Source: Pseudomonadota bacterium (GTDB lineage: Bacteria; Pseudomonadota; Alphaproteobacteria; Sphingomonadales; Sphingomonadaceae). Taken from it: DNA of 64,000 nt. Both the position numbers and the translations under genes were made by a program. The notes under the pieces were generated by a model. The model saw only the letters and a program-made list of their open reading frames with translations. It did not search any database and was not told the origin of the DNA. The number at the start of each line of letters is the position of its first letter. Positions within the stretch are counted from its first letter, which is position 1. Location of the stretch: NCBI GenBank assembly GCA_021849075.1, contig JAJZTH010000001.1, positions 248,001 through 312,000 of the forward strand. The letters are read 5' to 3'. Positions 59,692-64,000 of this stretch are shown here, piece after piece.

Positions 59692-62600
59692 TCAGGGCCT
59701 TGCAGCGTAAAGCGCGTGGTGCGTCAGGATGAACAGGGTGCGCTTGTCGGGACCGCCGAACAGGATCTGGAGCGGCCGGTCGGGCACATCGATGCGGCCC
59801 GTCTCCTTGCCGTCGGGACCATAGACGAAGATTTGCCCGTTCGCGACGAACACCCTGCCCTGCCCGTCCACCGCCACGCTTTCGCCGCCGCGATTGGCGA
59901 AGGGCTTGAGCGCCGTAAGCGTGCCGCCCGCGCCCACCGTGCCGCTATAGGTGATATTTTCCGATCCGTTGGTGACGAACAGCCGGTCGCCAATCTTGCC
60001 CGAAACAAAACCATTGGCGTTGAGACCATCCGACCAGCGCCAGCCGCTATGATCGACCGGACCCTGCTGCCAGACGCGGAAGGCGGGCAAGGACAGGCTG
60101 CCGTCAGGGGAGACATATTCGCGCGCCTTGGGCGTGCCGGCATCGCGGGCGAACATCTGGGCCAGCGTGGTGAATTCATAGGTCTTATGGTCGAGCTGAT
60201 CCCTGAACTCGCCATTGTTCCACCAGTTGACCGGCAGCAGCGTCCTGGCCGTGCGGCCATTGCGCACCGGGGTCGACTGGATCAGCGTCATCGCGTCCTT
60301 CGGCCCGGCGGGGTCGAAGGCGTAGACGCCGCCCTTTGCGCCCAGTGAGGACAGGACCATGACATGGCCCGAAGCGTCGATGGCGAGATTGACCGGGTCA
60401 AGCGCATGATCGCGCACAATCTCCAGCCCCCTGGCCTCGCTCCAACGGTGGATGCGCTGGAAGCGGCGATCGATGAAATAGAGCGCACCTTGCGCATCGA
60501 CGGCAGCGCCGGAGATGGACCAGAAGCCATCCTCCAGCTTCTCGACCGTCGTCGCGGAAGGCGCGACGGCCGGGATCGTGCTGCCGGCCGGGCCAATGTC
60601 CAGCGCGGCAAATTCACGTTCGCGCACCAGCAGCTTGCGGCTGACATCCTCGATCGCATTATCGAACGGATATTTGCTGGCCCGCAGGAAGGTGCCGCAG
60701 CCTTCATCGTCGCAGGTGGCGAAACCGCTTTCGCCATTCACATGGACGTTGCGGAAGCGGATATCGCCCGAATTGGTGATCTTTACCGCGCTCTTTTCAG
60801 GCGCATAGGTGCGGGTGACGCGATAGCCATGATAGTTGGCGAACAGCAGATTGCTGGAGTTGCGGATGTCGAGCGAGATGGCGTCAGGGCCATCATCCAC
60901 CTCCTGTTCGGTCTGCGGGGCGAGGAATTCCCAGTTGCGGACATTGTCGAGCACGATCTCGTTGCGGGCATGATGTTCGACCGACATTTCATAGACATGG
61001 CCGGGCGTGTCGGTGTCGGTGACATAGAAGCCCGCCTGCGCGAAGCTGTTGGGACTCCATACGTCGGCGAAGGTGCCGCCGCCCCCGTCCGTGACCCAGA
61101 TGCTGGGATATTGGGCGTCGAGACGGCCGTCGGTGACGGGATCGCCGGTATTGACGCGCAGCGTGCCGAGCATCTTGCCATCGGCGGTGGGCGTGCCGCC
61201 GCCGCCCATGATCTTCACGTCCTCGACCAGGCTCTGCTCGCCCGATCGCCACAGCAGGGCGGAGGCGCGCGGGTTCACCCGGCCGGTGAAGAGTCCAAGG
61301 CCCGAGAGGATATTGTCGCCGCCCTTGCGGCTTTCGAGGATCGGCAGAACCGCGCCCAGGCCGGCATGTTTGGGGTTGTTGTCCGGGATGAAGAGCTGGG
61401 TAATGGCCGGGTGCAGGCCGATGAAGATGCTGTCCGGGCGCAGGGTCAGCCGGTCCGTGACCTTGTAGAAGCCGGTCGGAAAATAGAGGATGCGGTTCGC
61501 GTCGATCGCCTTTTGCAGGGCGGCGGTGTCGTCCGCCTTGCCATCACCGACCGCGCCCAGAGTGCGGACATTGACCCAATCGGCCATCGGCGGCAGGTCG
61601 CGAATGGCGGGCGCGCGCGGCGCGGGCATGGCGGACAGCGGCTGAATGTCGGCGGTGGTGGCATAGTCGCCCGTCCGGCCGAGCGCGGGCACGGCAAGGC
61701 CATAGGAGAAATTCGCGACCTTGTAGGCATTGCCCTTGCCGTCGATCGTCGCGCCGCTGTCGCGGAAGCGGGCGAAGACCGGGCTGTTCACCGCCAGCGC
61801 ATTATCGAAGCCGATCTGGGTGAATACATTCTTCTCGTTGGAAATGACGACGCCGGCCTTCGATATATTTTCGAACCGGACGTCCTTGCCCCACAGGCTG
61901 TCGCTATAGCCCCGGTCGATCTCTATCCCGACCGGCGTGTTTTTAATCGCGACATTGACGAGGGTCAGGTCGACCTCATGCTCGCGGATCGCAGCGTCGC
62001 GCTGGCCATCGAAGGTGGAATCAAGCAGGGTGAACTGCCAGGCGGGCGAGGTTTTTTCGGTGACGATGCCATAGCGGCCGCCTTGGAAATGGACATTCTC
62101 GATCACGTTGCCGGCTTGGTAGACGCCGGCAAAGGCGGTGCCGAGGCGAAATTCCATATGGCTGAGGAAAGCATGCTGCGCCATGCGGAAGCGCACGCCG
62201 GCGGCGGCCGGATTGCCCGCGCCAATCTCGATATCCACATTGCTCATGGCGGAATAGAAGGTGCCGGAATTGGCGTCGCGGACCACTTTGTCGCGCGGCA
62301 CGACGGTCGGCACCGGGACCGGCACCTGCCCGACATTATATTGATCGCCGCCGGCAAAGATCACCATGGTCGACACGCCCTGCTGGAAGCCGGGGGTGTT
62401 GGGGGCGAGCAGCAGCACCGGCCGGGTCGGGCCGACGCCATAGACGCGCACGCCCGCTGGCACGATCAGCGATCGGGTGATGCGATAGCGGCCCGACGGC
62501 AGGAATACGATGCCATGGCCGGTCGCATCGCGCGCCTGGTCGAGCGCTTGCTGGATCGCGGCGCTGTCATCGGCGCGACCGTCGCCAACCGCCTTGACCG

Positions 62601-62727
62601 TCACGGCATGCGGTTCGGCGGGGGCAGTCGGAAAGACAGACGTCGTCGCGGCAGTCGTCGCGGCAAGAGCCGGCGCTCCAAGGCTCGTTGCCGCGAGCAA
62701 CATCGCGATCATGTTGCGTCCGATCAT
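59692..62727 (-). CDS. Twin beta-helix (pectate lyase 3/GH55-like) protein with C-terminal beta-propeller, paralogue 2
   Basis: Exported 1011-residue protein similar to the one at 53449 along its whole length. Signal peptide, AVGDGRADDSAAIQQALDQARDATGHGIVFLPSGRYRI (first beta-helix start), LGAVGDGKADDTAALQKAIDANRILYFPTGFYKV (second), conserved TFDGQRDAAIREHE and VHVNGESGFATCDDEGC, and the propeller repeats VDGQGRVFVANGQIFVYGPDGKETGRI near the end. ATG at 62727 has AGGAGG upstream. First gene of the minus-strand unit, divergent from gluconokinase, with the shared operator between them. Chemistry unknown: hydrolase or lyase. Confidence 0.82.
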   Translation of the reverse strand: MIGRNMIAMLLAATSLGAPALAATTAATTSVFPTAPAEPHAVTVKAVGDGRADDSAAIQQALDQARDATGHGIVFLPSGRYRITRSLIVPAGVRVYGVGPTRPVLLLAPNTPGFQQGVSTMVIFAGGDQYNVGQVPVPVPTVVPRDKVVRDANSGTFYSAMSNVDIEIGAGNPAAAGVRFRMAQHAFLSHMEFRLGTAFAGVYQAGNVIENVHFQGGRYGIVTEKTSPAWQFTLLDSTFDGQRDAAIREHEVDLTLVNVAIKNTPVGIEIDRGYSDSLWGKDVRFENISKAGVVISNEKNVFTQIGFDNALAVNSPVFARFRDSGATIDGKGNAYKVANFSYGLAVPALGRTGDYATTADIQPLSAMPAPRAPAIRDLPPMADWVNVRTLGAVGDGKADDTAALQKAIDANRILYFPTGFYKVTDRLTLRPDSIFIGLHPAITQLFIPDNNPKHAGLGAVLPILESRKGGDNILSGLGLFTGRVNPRASALLWRSGEQSLVEDVKIMGGGGTPTADGKMLGTLRVNTGDPVTDGRLDAQYPSIWVTDGGGGTFADVWSPNSFAQAGFYVTDTDTPGHVYEMSVEHHARNEIVLDNVRNWEFLAPQTEQEVDDGPDAISLDIRNSSNLLFANYHGYRVTRTYAPEKSAVKITNSGDIRFRNVHVNGESGFATCDDEGCGTFLRASKYPFDNAIEDVSRKLLVREREFAALDIGPAGSTIPAVAPSATTVEKLEDGFWSISGAAVDAQGALYFIDRRFQRIHRWSEARGLEIVRDHALDPVNLAIDASGHVMVLSSLGAKGGVYAFDPAGPKDAMTLIQSTPVRNGRTARTLLPVNWWNNGEFRDQLDHKTYEFTTLAQMFARDAGTPKAREYVSPDGSLSLPAFRVWQQGPVDHSGWRWSDGLNANGFVSGKIGDRLFVTNGSENITYSGTVGAGGTLTALKPFANRGGESVAVDGQGRVFVANGQIFVYGPDGKETGRIDVPDRPLQILFGGPDKRTLFILTHHALYAARP

Positions 62728-62793
62728 GTCCGCCTCCTTTTCCTTTTTTTTCGGGATGCGGCATGGCTAGGGGAGCGGGCGCGGATTGGCACT

Positions 62794-62809
62794 TGCGACA
62801 AAGGTCGTA
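62794..62809. promoter_or_regulatory. Shared palindromic operator, copy 2
   Basis: TGCGACAAAGGTCGTA within ACTTGCGACAAAGGTCGTAG, matching copy 1 at 59654 in 17 or more of 20 positions. It lies between the divergent paralogue 2 and gluconokinase genes and could control both. Confidence 0.7.
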
Positions 62810-62882
62810 GTTTTCCTGAAGGGTTGTGCGCCCTTATAGCGATGGGATCGCCCCATTCACCCCCGCGCACAAGGACGCCCGC

Positions 62883-63413
62883 TTGCCGATTAACGCCGAC
62901 CCCGCCCCCGCTGCCCCCCGCGCCGTCATCGTCATGGGGGTGAGCGGTTGTGGCAAGTCGACGCTGGGCGCGCTGCTGGCGGAAACGCTGAACTGCCCCT
63001 TTCTGGAGGGCGACAGCTATCATTCGGCAGCGGCGGTGGAGAAGATGCGCGGCGGCCAGGCGCTGACCGATGCGGATCGCTGGCCCTGGCTCGACCGGCT
63101 GGGCGCGGCGATCGCCGACACCGTGGCGGCGCAGGGCGTTGCGGTCGCCGCCTGCTCGGCGCTCAAACGCGCCTATCGCGACCGTCTGCGCGCGGCGATC
63201 AGCGTGCCGGTGCATTTCATCCTGCTCGACAATGACCGCGACGCATTGCTGGCGCGGGTGGGCAACCGGCCAGGCCATTATATGCCCCCCAGCCTACTCG
63301 ACAGCCAGATCGCCACGCTGGAACCGCCGCTGCCCGAGGAAGGGGCGATGATCCTGACGACCGACGTTCCGGCAGAGGCGCTGCGCGACCGAGTGTTGGC
63401 CTGGCTGGGATAG
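62883..63413 (+). CDS. gntK: Gluconokinase
   Basis: Phosphorylates gluconate to 6-phosphogluconate for the Entner-Doudoroff pathway. 176 residues with Walker A VMGVSGCGKSTLGALLAETL, FLEGDSYHSAAAVEKMRGGQALTDADRWPWL, AVAACSALKRAYRDRLR and GHYMPPSLLDSQIATLE, all diagnostic of GntK. TTG at 62883 with AAGGA 7 bases upstream is the likely start; a GTG at 62826 would give a longer leader not found in the family. It joins the carbohydrate locus by the shared operator. Confidence 0.92.
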   Translation: MPINADPAPAAPRAVIVMGVSGCGKSTLGALLAETLNCPFLEGDSYHSAAAVEKMRGGQALTDADRWPWLDRLGAAIADTVAAQGVAVAACSALKRAYRDRLRAAISVPVHFILLDNDRDALLARVGNRPGHYMPPSLLDSQIATLEPPLPEEGAMILTTDVPAEALRDRVLAWLG

Positions 63414-63447
63414 GGCTGAGGTCGAAAACGGCCAGAAGCTGCCTGTT

Positions 63448-63565
63448 CCCCCTCCCGTATACGGGAGGGGGTTAGGGGGTGGGCTGGACGTCGCAACAGC
63501 CCACCCCGCTGCGACTAACGCGCTACGCGCGTAAGTCTCGCTGCCCCTCCCGCGGGCGGGAGGGG
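63448..63565. repeat. Paired GC-rich palindromes (mobile repeat-like)
   Basis: Perfect palindrome at 63448-63471 (CCCCCTCCCG arm) and a second at 63544-63565 (CCCCTCCCGC arm) share the same sequence. Between them GGGGTGGGCT (63475-63485) faces AGCCCACCCC (63499-63508). The 63414-63658 interval has no gene. It looks like a small non-coding repeat element. Confidence 0.7.
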
Positions 63566-63641
63566 AATGGCAGGAAACCACCCATATCCGACCTGCCCCT
63601 TGGTGCAGTGCTGATCGAGGTTATGGACAGGGCAAGTTCCT

Positions 63642-63656
63642 GAACATATCAGGAAC
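63642..63656 (+). promoter_or_regulatory. LexA (SOS) box over the ribosome-binding site
   Basis: GAAC-ATATCAG-GAAC is the reverse complement of the alphaproteobacterial LexA box GTTC-N7-GTTC and an exact match. It ends 2 bases before the ATG of the radical SAM gene. Confidence 0.75.
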
Positions 63657-63658
63657 AT

Positions 63659-64000
63659 ATGGCGCAGCTTTCCACCCGGCAGAAACTCGAAATCCTGGCC
63701 GATGCGGCGAAATATGATGCGTCCTGCGCGTCGTCGGGGACGGCGAAGCGGGACAGTCGCGGGGGCAAGGGGATCGGATCGACCGAGGGGATGGGCATTT
63801 GCCACGCCTATGCGCCCGACGGCCGATGCATATCACTGCTGAAGATATTGCTGACCAACAGCTGCATCTTCGACTGCCATTATTGCATCAACCGCCGGTC
63901 GAGCGACGTGCGCCGCGCGCGCTTCACCGCGCAGGAAGTGGTCGACCTGACGCTCAATTTCTATCGCCGCAACTATATTGAGGGCCTGTTCCTGTCCTCC
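63659..64000 (+). CDS. Radical SAM protein, putative DNA modification/repair family (3' partial)
   Basis: The first 114 residues of a radical SAM enzyme: MAQLSTRQKLEILADAAKYDASCASSGT, GICHAYAPDGRCISLLKILLTNSC and the cluster motif CIFDCHYC (C69, C73, C76), then FTAQEVVDLTLNFYRRNYIEGLFLSS. This is the start of the family annotated as putative DNA modification/repair radical SAM protein, often next to a uracil-DNA-glycosylase-like gene (expected to the right, outside the window). The LexA box over its start supports a DNA damage role. Cut by the window edge. Confidence 0.87.
   Translation, partial: MAQLSTRQKLEILADAAKYDASCASSGTAKRDSRGGKGIGSTEGMGICHAYAPDGRCISLLKILLTNSCIFDCHYCINRRSSDVRRARFTAQEVVDLTLNFYRRNYIEGLFLSS

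Noticed and set aside
60364..62943. 859-residue plus-strand frame opposite paralogue 2
   Set aside because: It would run into the gluconokinase leader and shows only shadow composition; paralogue 1 has a different antisense frame.

Overview
The window is high-GC chromosomal DNA of an alphaproteobacterium, almost certainly a member of the Sphingomonadales (Sphingobium/Sphingomonas/Novosphingobium type). The evidence is four TonB-dependent receptors in 64 kb, a RodA-type housekeeping order rpmH-rnpA-yidD-yidC-engB, an RNase E with a large acidic insertion in its S1 domain, exosortase-A-associated sugar genes, direct-repeat LexA boxes of the alphaproteobacterial kind (GTTC-N7-GTTC), and the intergenic inverted repeat CCGTTCG...CTGAGCTTGTCGAAG. 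No rRNA, tRNA, CRISPR array, transposase or prophage structural gene was seen.

Layout. 1-4060: assembly operon for cbb3-type cytochrome oxidase (ccoG, ccoH/fixH, copper P-type ATPase ccoI, ccoS); ccoG is cut by the left edge. 4262-12037: iron region with a CirA/FepA-like receptor, a LysR regulator, a DUF3325-PepSY-DUF3649 operon, and a divergent siderophore receptor with a Fur-like palindrome between them. 12268-16765: type I secretion operon (TolC-like, ABC exporter, HlyD-like) with no visible cargo. 16939-24795: receptor plus nucleotide-pyrophosphatase-like enzyme, then a tight four-gene operon (ATP-grasp, nucleotidyltransferase, sugar-transfer ATP-grasp, GT4 glycosyltransferase) of unknown product. 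24784-30802 (minus): methyltransferase-like lipoprotein, prfB, mrcA (PBP1A), amiC. 31330-39990: rne, M48 protease with TPR region, DsbA-like protein, rpmH, rnpA, yidD, yidC, engB, PhnA-domain protein.

40176-46622: 2H phosphoesterase under a LexA box, general-stress-type flavin protein with an EcfG-like promoter, DoxX-like protein, cstA-ybdD, XdhC, and an S24 repressor with its operators facing a small HTH-like gene. 46644-53392: membrane protein, exosortase-A-associated glycosyltransferase and O-glycosylation ligase, topoisomerase IB, MscS channel. 53449-63413: a carbohydrate-use locus with two paralogous twin beta-helix/beta-propeller proteins flanking a receptor, plus gluconokinase; a shared palindrome (TACGAC-N4-GTCGTA type) precedes two of the three transcription units. 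63659-end: radical SAM DNA-repair-type protein, right-truncated, with a LexA box over its ribosome-binding site.

The strongest new observations are the two LexA boxes on genes not usually listed as SOS genes, the shared operator of the carbohydrate locus and its unusual fused enzymes, the uncharacterised ATP-grasp/glycosyltransferase operon beside a cargo-less type I exporter, and hairpins placed to control rpmH and engB. All functional calls rest on motif recognition by eye; no search or folding program was run.
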